This document shows positions 50,989-58,927 of a stretch of DNA of 60,250 nucleotides, one piece after another. The stretch is from VXLM01 sp034421575 (GTDB lineage Bacteria; Chloroflexota; Dehalococcoidia; Lucifugimonadales; VXLM01). The position numbers and the translations under genes are program-made. The stretch spans positions 1 to 60,250 of the forward strand of contig DAOUKG010000002.1 in the NCBI GenBank assembly GCA_034421575.1. The letters are read 5' to 3'. Positions within the stretch are counted from its first letter, which is position 1. Every line of letters begins with the position of its first letter. The notes beneath the pieces were generated by a model. The model saw only the letters and a list, made by a program, of their open reading frames with translations. It ran no database searches and had not been told where the DNA came from.

Positions 50989-51001
50989 GAATATCATATT
51001 C
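50989..51001. promoter_or_regulatory. Candidate LysR-binding palindrome
   Basis: GAATATCATATTC has perfect arms GAATAT/ATATTC around one base, in an AT-rich tract between the divergent LysR gene and the small gene. This is the usual place and symmetry for a LysR operator. Confidence 0.4.
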
Positions 51002-51077
51002 AATGCCTACTATTGATAAAGCTCATGGTTGACAATGGAGTTAGATGATCGGTCAACCACAAATAGAGGAGTGCGAA

Positions 51078-51308
51078 ATGCCACAGACGACCGAAGTTGG
51101 AACGACGAAGAATCCAGGAAAGGAGGTAGGTATGTTTCAGGCAATCATCAAGTTCATCAAGCCCGCCGGGCCCGGCGCCGATTTCGAGCGGTACCTTCAG
51201 AAGCTCCAGCGGCTCGACGCCACCGGCGCGCCGACGCGAGAGCAGGCCAAGCGCGACTTCCGCGAGTTCCGGAGCGCGGACCCGTACAGCTTCTACACTC
51301 GGAACTAG
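51078..51308 (+). CDS. Small protein divergent from the LysR gene
   Basis: A short protein I do not recognise. Two in-frame starts have strong ribosome sites: ATG 51078 (GAGGAG six bases upstream; 76 aa) and ATG 51132 (AGGAGG five bases upstream; 58 aa). The shared part FQAIIKFIKPAGPGADFERYLQKLQRLDATGAPTREQAKR... is cut here, but runs to YSFYTRN: a hydrophobic strand, then charged helices. The likely function is unknown. Its control by the adjacent LysR regulator is inferred from the divergent layout. Confidence 0.6.
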   Translation: MPQTTEVGTTKNPGKEVGMFQAIIKFIKPAGPGADFERYLQKLQRLDATGAPTREQAKRDFREFRSADPYSFYTRN

Positions 51309-51398
51309 GCGGACACGATGAACGGAAGAATTACCGGGATACCCCCGGGACGACGGGGCCGGACTGCAACAGTCCGGTCACACAATCGAACGAAAGAA

Positions 51399-51428
51399 GA
51401 GAGGGACACTTCACCAAGTGTCCCTCTC
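51399..51428 (+). terminator. Terminator-like hairpin after the small gene
   Basis: A perfect 12-bp stem GAGAGGGACACT/AGTGTCCCTCTC with a 6-base loop, 90 bp after the stop codon. The downstream T tract is weak (TGCTTA); on the other strand TTCTTTCGTT follows, so it may be bidirectional. Confidence 0.5.
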
Positions 51429-51696
51429 TGCTTAAGCAGACCTTTGAGTAACCTTGGACCAGCTATTCCGAATGAAGAGGGACGGAATTTCTTGTACTCC
51501 AGGCGGAGTTCGTTGGGTGGAAGGGCCAGGATGAGGACGGCAGGACATCCTAGATTCCTCGCTTCGCTCGGATTATTTCATGAGGGTTGCCACCCTCACC
51601 ACCTGGAATGAAAATGAGTTGGCACGAGCCAGCAGGATCCGGGGACTGGATTCCGGCCTCCGCCGGAATGACGGGTGGTGGCGCGGTATCGGGGAC

Positions 51697-51721
51697 GGGC
51701 AACCACAAGGGTTGCCCCTAC
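51697..51721. repeat. Dispersed palindrome GGGCAACC...GGTTGCCCCTAC
   Basis: The same family as 7895-7919, 33774-33798, 47747-47772 and 47861-47885. It follows a GGATTCCGG...CCGGAATGACGG repeat at 51646-51674. Confidence 0.75.
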
Positions 51722-51825
51722 GGGAGGTTGGCTGGGCTTGTTTTCTGAGGAATGACAGGTTGCCATTTGAGTTATGCAAAATCTCTTTAGGGGTGATGCC
51801 CTTGTGCTACAATAATTTGGTATCA

Positions 51826-51900
51826 GCCAACGTAGCTCAGTGGTAGAGCAGCTGTTTCGTAAACAGCAGGTCGGCAGTTCGATCCTGCCCGTTGGCTCCA
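51826..51900 (+). tRNA. tRNA-Thr (anticodon CGT)
   Basis: Folds as a complete cloverleaf: acceptor GCCAACG/CGTTGGC, D-stem GCTC/GAGC, anticodon stem GCTGT/ACAGC with loop TTCGTAA (anticodon CGT, reads ACG), T-stem GGCAG/CTGCC with loop TTCGATC. The mature end is 51897 with discriminator T, and CCA (51898-51900) is encoded. It stands alone. Confidence 0.97.
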
Positions 51901-51974
51901 GTGCTTGCGGCGTTGGTCGCAGGGGCACGCTCGACTGCCTTAATGGACACTCCCCCACGTTTGCTGCGACTACC

Positions 51975-54311
51975 TTATCCCACGCTTTCCGGGGACAGGG
52001 TTAGGGTCGAGACCGTCGCTCGGGCCACTGCGTCGGGAGACCACGGGATGGTTGTTCCCTTACCTTCGGCCCAAAGAGGGAACTGGTCATCGTAGTGAGG
52101 GGAAAGCGGATTCCCTGACTGACCGCCCGGCAGTGCAAAGAGATTCTCATCCCAGTTTCCCACGTCCAGCACCATGCGCATCGAGGGGCACACGAGAGGA
52201 GGCCCAGCGGGGTTGCGAGGGTCGGCGCCTGTCTGAAAGACGGTGTTGGTGTCGCCGGCGCAGGGAATTGGAGACAGGTTGAAGACGGGAGCGAGCCAGC
52301 GGCTTCTTCCTATGAGATGCTTCAGGACGAGGGGTCGGACCTTACCCCACTGCCAGTCCTGAGGCGCGTTTCCGAACTGGCGGCGAATTTCGACTATCGA
52401 CGCCTCCAGGGAGTCATCCACCAGTTTTTCCAAGGGGACCTTTGCCCAGCCCTCGGGGCTATTTCGCAGGAGGTTTACCAGATGTCCGACCCTTCTGCCG
52501 GAGAGGAGTGTCAGTGTGTGGACGGGAGCATCGCTCCGACCGATCACCCACTCCCACGAATTCGGCGCCTTTGCCTTTGCGACCCGCTTCACCATTTCGG
52601 CAAGAAAGTACTCGAAGACTGTCGCTACCGACGAATTGCTCCGGACAACTCCGTCCCATTCAGAAAGCGACTGGAGAGCATCTCGCGCCTCCGGTGTTGA
52701 AGGCTCGACCGCCAAGACCACGTCCCTCATCTCCCGCCAAGGAATGGAGACGGTATCCAGCTGGGCAAGGGCTGTGCCTTCTATGTCCCAAGTGTCGTGA
52801 GCAGCGATCATCTCCAAAACGCGAGAGACACGGTAGCCGTCGAGCCAATCGACTCCAAGGAATGGGCCTTGCCCGGAAGGGAGAGGCTGGTTGTTCGCGG
52901 TTGCCACGAGGCCCGTCGAAGGGTTGCTCACGTGCGGCATTTCTTCAAACGGCACGAGATATTCTTCCCAGCCGGAGTCCGGTCCCCATCCCGGCGTGGG
53001 CATGGCGCCGAAGCCGGACCTTCGTCGCGGGACCTGACCCGCCAACTGGAATCCGATGTCGCCCTTCACGTCGGCATAGGTCAGGTTAAGGGAAATGTGT
53101 GGCCATTCTTCGAAAAGTTGTCGGAAGTCATCGCATGATTGGGCTGTGTGAGCTTCCAATAGCCCTTTTACCGGGTGGGCCTGCAGCCAAGTCGCCTTGA
53201 TGGAGACCGCAAGAGAGCCATCTCCAACTTGGGTTCCGATGATGGGACCTCTCGGAGTTACGAGGACGCGTTCATGGTGTGAAGGCGATCCCTTAATGTC
53301 AATGTTCTCTTCGATGATCTCGCAGGGAACGTAGCCCTCGCCGTCTCGAACGCTCGCGCCGTCCTCGCCGATCTGCTCCAGAAAGAGGTCGGAGTTGTCG
53401 GCCAGTCCGAGCGTCACGCCCCAGGCCACATGTCCGTTGTGTCCGACGGGGAAGGCAGGAAGTCCCGCGAATGTAGCGCCCACGAGTCCCCAATGAGGAG
53501 TGCGGATGTGGGCCAGATACCAGTGCGGCGGCAGACCGGGTGTGAGGTGAGGGTCGTTTGCGAGGATGGGACGCCCACTGGCCGTTCTTGAGGGCCCCAC
53601 TGCCCAGCTGTTGGATGCGCGGTTCACACCGACCACCTCGGCGAGTGCCGCTATGTCACGTGCGAGCGCGTCTGCGGCGGGCCCGGCGGTGGTTTCCGGC
53701 ATTGCGCTAACGGGATGCCAGTCAGGGTAAGGTGGGTCGAGTAGGGTCAACGCCTCGGGGCCGTCCAACTCCAACATGCGGAGTCTCACGAGCTCGACGT
53801 CCCAGTTGGCCGAGAGGGCCATGGACTGCAGCAGGTAGATTGCCACGAGGTCGACAGCCTCAAACGTAGAGGGTTCCGTGCGCAGCAGGGTGAACTCGTG
53901 TGCTTTGCGTCGTGTGCCTCGGGAGATACCTTCGTTGATGCCCCGGGCGAATGCCTCGAAGCGTTGCGTGACGTCGGGATGAAAGGCATCCAACTGTTTC
54001 GGGGCGAGGCGCGTGAAACCAAGTCGACGCGACAGTATGTCGGTTGGCAGCGCTCCGGGGCCGACCAACTCGCACAGTGTTCCCCGGGCCGCCCTCAGGA
54101 GCATTTCGAGCCGGAAGGACCTGTCCTGTCCCTGGCAGAAGCCCAGCGCGAACCATGCGTCGTTGTCGGTCTCTGCTTCGATGTAGGGGATGCCGTACCG
54201 GTCTCGACGGATGACGACCGGACTGTAAAGACCTTGAACGGTAAGCTCACCCGTGGTCGTGGGGAGCCTCTGTCCCAAGAGAAGCCGAAATAGAAGCTTG
54301 TGGATGTTCAC
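51975..54311 (-). CDS. Penicillin-acylase-family N-terminal-nucleophile hydrolase
   Basis: A 778-aa Ntn hydrolase of the penicillin G acylase/acyl-homoserine-lactone acylase family, made as one precursor that cleaves itself. The alpha part opens with VVIRRDRYGIPYIEAETDNDAWFALGFCQGQDR. The new beta N-terminus is S233 in RASNSWAVGPSRTASG, then ANDPHL, LPAFPVGHNGHVAWGVT and the late FPLWAEGKGTTIPW. There is no clear signal peptide, unlike many family members. The start is GTG 54311, without an obvious ribosome site. The natural substrate may be an N-acyl amide. Confidence 0.9.
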   Translation of the reverse strand: MNIHKLLFRLLLGQRLPTTTGELTVQGLYSPVVIRRDRYGIPYIEAETDNDAWFALGFCQGQDRSFRLEMLLRAARGTLCELVGPGALPTDILSRRLGFTRLAPKQLDAFHPDVTQRFEAFARGINEGISRGTRRKAHEFTLLRTEPSTFEAVDLVAIYLLQSMALSANWDVELVRLRMLELDGPEALTLLDPPYPDWHPVSAMPETTAGPAADALARDIAALAEVVGVNRASNSWAVGPSRTASGRPILANDPHLTPGLPPHWYLAHIRTPHWGLVGATFAGLPAFPVGHNGHVAWGVTLGLADNSDLFLEQIGEDGASVRDGEGYVPCEIIEENIDIKGSPSHHERVLVTPRGPIIGTQVGDGSLAVSIKATWLQAHPVKGLLEAHTAQSCDDFRQLFEEWPHISLNLTYADVKGDIGFQLAGQVPRRRSGFGAMPTPGWGPDSGWEEYLVPFEEMPHVSNPSTGLVATANNQPLPSGQGPFLGVDWLDGYRVSRVLEMIAAHDTWDIEGTALAQLDTVSIPWREMRDVVLAVEPSTPEARDALQSLSEWDGVVRSNSSVATVFEYFLAEMVKRVAKAKAPNSWEWVIGRSDAPVHTLTLLSGRRVGHLVNLLRNSPEGWAKVPLEKLVDDSLEASIVEIRRQFGNAPQDWQWGKVRPLVLKHLIGRSRWLAPVFNLSPIPCAGDTNTVFQTGADPRNPAGPPLVCPSMRMVLDVGNWDENLFALPGGQSGNPLSPHYDDQFPLWAEGKGTTIPWSPDAVARATVSTLTLSPESVG

Positions 54312-54441
54312 GCGTGTCTGTGCTGTGTCCTACGGGGTGCTGGTATCGGTTCCATGTGATTTTGGTAGCTTACGGAAAAGCACCCTCATCCTAGCCCTCT
54401 CCCACGACGGGAGAGGGGATTTTCGCGGGCTGGTTTACTCG

Positions 54442-54465
54442 GTGAATCTCTGGGACAGGACATTA
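54442..54465. repeat. Element end (TGTCCTGTCCCAGAGATT family) at the lipB stop codon
   Basis: On the minus strand TAA (the lipB stop, 54465-54463) runs into TGTCCTGTCCCAGAGATTCA. A CCCTCTCCC...GGGAGAGGG palindrome follows at 54381-54421, as at 35531-35614 and 55231-55313. Confidence 0.75.
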
Positions 54466-55197
54466 GGGGCGGCCGTGAGCGGTTGCTGCGGTGAGGGTCT
54501 CTTCCGTAAGCGCATCGAGGGTCGTGTATGCGAGCGAGTAGTTCAGGACGTTTGAGAAGTGGGTTGTCAAGACTTCGATAACGCCGGAGACGTTGAGATC
54601 GATACCTTGTTCGGCTATGGAGGTCACGTTCGCATCGGGCATACCGCAGGGGACTATGTGGTTGAAGTAGGAGAGGTCGGGGTTGACGTTCAGGGCGAAG
54701 CCGTGCATTGTCACGCCGCGACTGACTCGGACGCCTATCGCAGCAATCTTGGCGTCGTCGACCCAGACTCCTGTGGGCTTGTCATCCGCCGTTGCATGGA
54801 TGTCGAGTTCGGCGAGGGTGGAGATGATGATCCGTTCCAGCGCGCGAACGTAGGCGAGGGGACCCAGTCCTGCCGCGCGGAGATTGAGAATAGGATAGCC
54901 GACGAGTTGTCCGGGGCCGTGGTAGGTTGCCTCGCCTCCTCGGTCCGTGTGGTACACGTTGGCGTCGAGTTCTCTGAGAGCGTCCGTCGAAACGAGTATG
55001 TCGGTCTCGTTGCCGCGACGGCCGAGGGTGTATACGTGGGGGTGTTGGAGCAGGAGAAGCACCGCCGGTAGCTTGTCATTCGCCACCTTATCGTGAAGGT
55101 CACGCTGAAGTTCCAGGGCGGCAAGGTAGTCGATGGAGCCGATATCCGTGACGAGGCAGTCCGGCAAAGGAGTCAGTGTCCTGTGCTTGAAGTTCAT
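54463..55197 (-). CDS. lipB: Octanoyltransferase LipB
   Basis: A 244-aa octanoyl-ACP:protein N-octanoyltransferase, the first step of protein lipoylation. Signature blocks are RGGEATYHGPGQLVGYPIL (~85-103), the active-site Lys in DDAKIAAIGVRV followed by TMHGFALNVNPDL, and the active-site Cys in HIVPCGMPDANVTS. It lies 113 bp downstream of the E2 gene, whose lipoyl lysine it would modify. A lipoyl synthase (lipA) is not in the window. Confidence 0.95.
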   Translation of the reverse strand: MNFKHRTLTPLPDCLVTDIGSIDYLAALELQRDLHDKVANDKLPAVLLLLQHPHVYTLGRRGNETDILVSTDALRELDANVYHTDRGGEATYHGPGQLVGYPILNLRAAGLGPLAYVRALERIIISTLAELDIHATADDKPTGVWVDDAKIAAIGVRVSRGVTMHGFALNVNPDLSYFNHIVPCGMPDANVTSIAEQGIDLNVSGVIEVLTTHFSNVLNYSLAYTTLDALTEETLTAATAHGRP

Positions 55198-55289
55198 TGC
55201 ATAAATCGGATGGGCGTATTCCGGGGAGTTACCCTCACCCTAGCTCTCTCCTGCGAACGGGAGAGGGCTAGGGTGAGCTGACTAATTCA

Positions 55290-55313
55290 GTGAATCTCTG
55301 GGACAGGACACTA
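55290..55313. repeat. Element end (TGTCCTGTCCCAGAGATT family) at the E2 stop codon
   Basis: On the minus strand TAG (the E2 stop, 55313-55311) runs into TGTCCTGTCCCAGAGATTCA, then a CCCTCTCCCG palindrome copy (55231-55276) that fills the gap to lipB. Confidence 0.75.
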
Positions 55314-56564
55314 GATACTCTCGGCAGGGTCGAGGCTTTCGAGTCGGCGCTTGACGTCGGCAAGGAATGCGCCGGCCTCTCGTCCGTCCATGATTCGGTG
55401 GTCGAACGTCAGGCAGATGTTCATCATGGAGCGGATGGCGATAGCGTCGCTGATGATGACGGGTCGTTTGACGATGGACTCGGTGTTGAGAATGGCGGCC
55501 TGCGGGTGGTTGATGATGCCCTTGCCCGTGACAGATCCGAGCGCGCCCGTGTTGTTGACGGTGAACGTTCCCCCCTGCACGTCGGAGATGTCGAGCCTGT
55601 TGGCCCTCGCCTTGGATGCCAGAACGTCGACTGCTTTGGCGAGTTCCGCGACGCTGAGCCGGTCGGCGTCGGGGATGACGGGAACGAGGAGCCCTCGCTC
55701 GGTCGCAATAGCGACGCCGAGGTTGATGCGCCCCTTCAACACGATTGCGTCGTCGGCCCACGTCGAGTTGACGATGGGGTTGGTCCTGAGTGACTCGGCG
55801 ACGGCTCTGAGGGCGAATGCCAATGGGGTCAGCCGCGCTCCTTCTCTGCGCTCGAATTCGTCTTTGGCGCGTTCTCGCGCGGTCATGACGTTGGTCATAT
55901 CGACTTCCATCGAGCTCCACGCTTCAGGAATCTGGGACACGCTGCGCGTCATGTTCTCGGCGATCATGCGGCGTATTGCAGTGAGAGGAACCCGCTCGTC
56001 TTCACCGGACGGTTCGGAACTCGATTCGATTTCCGTCTTCGATGTGTCGATGTAGGCTTGTACGTCTTTGCGGGTCACACGGCCATTGTGACCCGACCCG
56101 GAAATAAGGGCGAGATCGACGTTGTGCAGTTCGGCAAGTCGCAAAACGGCAGGGGAGTACCGGGCTCCTGCGGGTGGACTGTTCGACTCGACGCCAGTGG
56201 TGATGGGGCCTCCGGATCCCGTGGGGCCGACGTTGGTTGCGTCCTTGACGAGCGTGCCAATGCGATCCATCGCTTGCGGTGGTGACGACGCTTGCCGGGG
56301 GGAGACCTCCTCGACGGCGGGGGCTTCATCAGCTTCGGTTTCGATCTCGGCAATCTCGGCGCCCATGGGGACGGTCTGGCCGGGGTCTACCAGGATGTCG
56401 GTGAGGATGCCATCAACCGGTGAGGGCATTTCCATGCTGACCTTGTCGGTAACCACCTCGGCGAGCGGCTCGTACTTTTCGACGCGGTCGCCGACCTGCT
56501 TGAGCCATCGCTCGATGACGGCTTCCGTGACCGATTCCCCGACGTGTGGGAGAGTGATCCTCAT
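55311..56564 (-). CDS. pdhC: 2-Oxoacid dehydrogenase E2 (dihydrolipoamide acyltransferase)
   Basis: A 417-aa E2 with three domains. The lipoyl domain (1-78) has the modified Lys K41 (VVTDKVSMEM). A Pro/Ala linker leads to the E1/E3-binding domain (~135-172; YSPAVLRLAELHNVDLALIS). The catalytic acyltransferase domain (~190-417) has H389 and D393 (TFDHRIMDGREAG). It transfers the acyl group to CoA. GAGG six bases before ATG 56564 sets the start. Pyruvate versus branched-chain specificity is not decidable. E3 (lpd) is absent from the window. Confidence 0.92.
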   Translation of the reverse strand: MRITLPHVGESVTEAVIERWLKQVGDRVEKYEPLAEVVTDKVSMEMPSPVDGILTDILVDPGQTVPMGAEIAEIETEADEAPAVEEVSPRQASSPPQAMDRIGTLVKDATNVGPTGSGGPITTGVESNSPPAGARYSPAVLRLAELHNVDLALISGSGHNGRVTRKDVQAYIDTSKTEIESSSEPSGEDERVPLTAIRRMIAENMTRSVSQIPEAWSSMEVDMTNVMTARERAKDEFERREGARLTPLAFALRAVAESLRTNPIVNSTWADDAIVLKGRINLGVAIATERGLLVPVIPDADRLSVAELAKAVDVLASKARANRLDISDVQGGTFTVNNTGALGSVTGKGIINHPQAAILNTESIVKRPVIISDAIAIRSMMNICLTFDHRIMDGREAGAFLADVKRRLESLDPAESI

Positions 56565-56768
56565 GCGCGACCTCGCATTTGTCCTGTATCCCTATCTCCG
56601 TCTTCTCCAGATGAGGGATTGTGGAATCTTATGCCACAATTCGCTGTGATGTCACCGTATTCTCGTTGATTGCACCCTCTGGATTCCGGCCTACGCCGGA
56701 ATGACGGTATGCGGGAACAGTGTTGTGGTCTTTGCGGAGAAGTCAAACGACTTGGTATTACACACTCA
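56565..56768. repeat. Gap between E1beta and E2 genes with palindromic repeat
   Basis: 204 bp, including CTGGATTCCGGCC...CCGGAATGACGG at 56679-56707. The upstream stretch CCGTATTCTCG...GATTG resembles the left flank of the copy at 40450, which suggests that the repeat unit is longer than the palindrome. Confidence 0.6.
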
Positions 56769-57752
56769 TTAGTAGGCCGCAAGTGTGCGCATGGCCTCGA
56801 CTATGCGCTGGGTGTCGAGGAGGAAAACGGCCTCCAAGGTCGGACTGAACGGCATGGGCGGCACCTCGGGTCCGGCTAGCCGGATGACGGGGCCGTCGAG
56901 GTATTCGAAAGCGTGCTCCGCTACTATGGCGGCCACCTCGCCGCCCACGCCGAGGAGCTTGGTGTCCTCGTGCACGACGAGCACTTTACCGGTCTTCTTG
57001 GCCGATGCAAGGATGGCCTCCTCGTCGAGGGGCCGGATGGTGCGGAGATCGACAACCTCGACGCTGACGCCCTCGCCTTCAAGAACCTGCGCTGCTTCAA
57101 TGCAGTGGTGGAGCATGAGGCCGTAGGTGATGACGGTCAGGTCGTTGCCGGGAAGCTTCACGTCGGCGATGCCGATGGGGACGGTGTAGTCCTCATCGGG
57201 GACATCGCCACGGACGAGGCGGTAGGTGCGCTTGTGTTCCAGGAAGACCGTTGGGTCGTCGTCGCGTATGGCGCTCTTGAGGAGGCCCTTGGCATCGTAT
57301 GGCGTCGCGGGTGTGACGACCTTGAGGCCGGGGGTGTGGCCGAAGAAGGCCTCTGCGCTCTGGGAGTGATATAGCCCCCCGCGGACGCCGCCTCCCTGCG
57401 GGGCGCGCAGCACGAGGGGGACGTTGAGCTGGCCGGCGGTGCCGTAGCGCACGCGGGCGGCCTCCCCGACAATCTGATTGATCGTGGGCCAGATGAAGTC
57501 GGCGAACTCGATCTCGGCGATGGGGCGCATCCCGTTCATTGCGGCGCCGAGGGCGATTCCGGCAATTGACGATTCTGCCAGAGGTGTGTCGATGACCCTG
57601 TCAGGGCCAAACTCCTCGATGAAGCCGTCGGTCGCGAGAAAGACGCCGCCGCGAGCTCCGATGTCCTCGCCCATGATGAAGACGCGGTCGTCACGGCGCA
57701 TCTCCTCGCGCATGGCGTCACGTACGGCTTCTATGACGGTTTGGAAGGCTAT
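56769..57752 (-). CDS. pdhB: 2-Oxoacid dehydrogenase E1 beta subunit, apparent ATA start
   Basis: A 327-aa beta subunit if read from ATA 57752. The family N-terminus IAFQTVIEAVRDAMREEMRRDDRVFIMGEDIG is split here only by the standard ATG at 57713, which would remove its first 13 residues. AGGAG lies seven bases upstream of the ATA, while no ribosome site precedes the ATG. Later blocks are GVFLATDGF, DTPLAESSIAGIALGAAMNG, EIEFADFIWP, FGHTPGLKVVTPATPYDAKGLL and VVHEDTKLLGVGGEVAAIVAE. It forms the E1 heterotetramer with the alpha subunit. Confidence 0.93.
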   Translation of the reverse strand: MAFQTVIEAVRDAMREEMRRDDRVFIMGEDIGARGGVFLATDGFIEEFGPDRVIDTPLAESSIAGIALGAAMNGMRPIAEIEFADFIWPTINQIVGEAARVRYGTAGQLNVPLVLRAPQGGGVRGGLYHSQSAEAFFGHTPGLKVVTPATPYDAKGLLKSAIRDDDPTVFLEHKRTYRLVRGDVPDEDYTVPIGIADVKLPGNDLTVITYGLMLHHCIEAAQVLEGEGVSVEVVDLRTIRPLDEEAILASAKKTGKVLVVHEDTKLLGVGGEVAAIVAEHAFEYLDGPVIRLAGPEVPPMPFSPTLEAVFLLDTQRIVEAMRTLAAY

Positions 57753-57819
57753 GGTAGGTCTCCTAAGTCTTGGTTCAGTTCAGCCCGACTCTGTGCCAGG
57801 ACTACTTTGCCCAATAAGG

Positions 57820-58845
57820 TCAGGTGGGATTCTTGCCATCCGCATAGACGTGCTTGAAGAAGTCCTCGGTGGTCGGGTAGGGGGCCGCTTCGATTGAGTC
57901 GGTGGCCTCGTTCACTTCTCGCTTCGCGTCGTCGCGAATTCTCTCGTCGTCCTCTTCACTCAACAGTCCGGCTGCGAGGAGCTGCTCTCTCAGCATTCGG
58001 ACGGGGTCGCGCTCGCGGGCCTTTTCGATGTCCTCGCGGAGACGGTACCGGCTGTCATCGTCGTCGCTCGTGTGTGGGAGGTAACGCTCGACCATGGTCT
58101 CCACGATGGTCGGCCCGCCGCCTGAGCGGGCACGGTTCGCCGCCTCGGATGTGGCCTCGTAGACAGCGGTTATGTCGGCGCCGTCGACGACGATTCCCGG
58201 CATTCCGTAACCTTCGGCCCGGCCGGCGACGCTGTCTACGGCCATCTGCAGGTCCAGCGGCACGGAGATGGCGTAGCCGTTGTTTTCACAGAGGAAGATG
58301 ACGGGAAGCTTGTGGACGGCGGCATAGTTCATCGCCTCATGGCAATCGCCGACGCTTGAAGCGCCGTCGCCGAAGTAGACTATGGTAACGGTATCCTCAC
58401 CACGCATCTTGGAGGCGAGTGCGGAGCCGACAGCCTGCGGTATCTGCGTGCCGACGACGTTGGAAAGATTGACCATCCGGTGGCGCGGCGAGGCGCCGTG
58501 AGTGGGGAACTGGCGCGCGCCTGCCAGGGGTTCGCCCGCCTTCGCGGTGAAGCCCAACATGATCTCGCGTGGCGTCAGGCCCAGGGCCACCAGCACCGCC
58601 AGGTCGCGATAGTAGATATAGAAGTGGTCCTGTCCAACTCGGAGAGCGTGGACGCTCCCGATCTGCGCTGCCTCGTGTCCTTGCGCCGAGGCGACGATGG
58701 CGGCCTTGCCCTGCCGGTTGAGCATCCAGACGCGTTCATCCAAGGTCCGGCAAAGGACCATCTGCCGGTACATTTCGAGCACCCGGCGGGAGTCGGAAGT
58801 TGCTACCGGTGGGGTTACGGACGTCTCAGCCTGAATGTCATCCAT
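57820..58845 (-). CDS. pdhA: 2-Oxoacid dehydrogenase E1 alpha subunit (TPP-dependent)
   Basis: A 341-aa thiamine-diphosphate enzyme that decarboxylates the 2-oxoacid and acylates lipoate. The TPP motif runs from GDGASSVGDCHEAMNYA to LPVIFLCENNGYAIS. Further marks are the N-terminal YRQMVLCRTLDERVWMLNRQGK, GHEAAQIGS, YYRDLAVLVALG, FPTHGASPRHRM and the phosphorylation-loop region VERYLPHTSDDDDSRYR. ATG 58845 was chosen because a consensus promoter directly precedes it; the frame is open to 58932, but that extension would overlap the promoter. First gene of the pdhA-pdhB-pdhC-lipB group. Confidence 0.94.
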   Translation of the reverse strand: MDDIQAETSVTPPVATSDSRRVLEMYRQMVLCRTLDERVWMLNRQGKAAIVASAQGHEAAQIGSVHALRVGQDHFYIYYRDLAVLVALGLTPREIMLGFTAKAGEPLAGARQFPTHGASPRHRMVNLSNVVGTQIPQAVGSALASKMRGEDTVTIVYFGDGASSVGDCHEAMNYAAVHKLPVIFLCENNGYAISVPLDLQMAVDSVAGRAEGYGMPGIVVDGADITAVYEATSEAANRARSGGGPTIVETMVERYLPHTSDDDDSRYRLREDIEKARERDPVRMLREQLLAAGLLSEEDDERIRDDAKREVNEATDSIEAAPYPTTEDFFKHVYADGKNPT

Positions 58846-58851
58846 GTCGAG

Positions 58852-58880
58852 ATTATATGGTTGAGGGAATTGTGAGTCAA
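58852..58880 (-). promoter_or_regulatory. Consensus sigma-70 promoter placing +1 at the pdhA start codon
   Basis: On the minus strand TTGACT (58880-58875), a 17-bp spacer and TATAAT (58857-58852), then six bases to ATG 58845. With standard spacing the A of the ATG is +1, so the mRNA would be leaderless. No ribosome site is present in the six bases. Confidence 0.7.
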
Positions 58881-58927
58881 AACCATGGTGCAGAGGTAAC
58901 TGTTCAGAGTTGATGAGAGGAACAACC

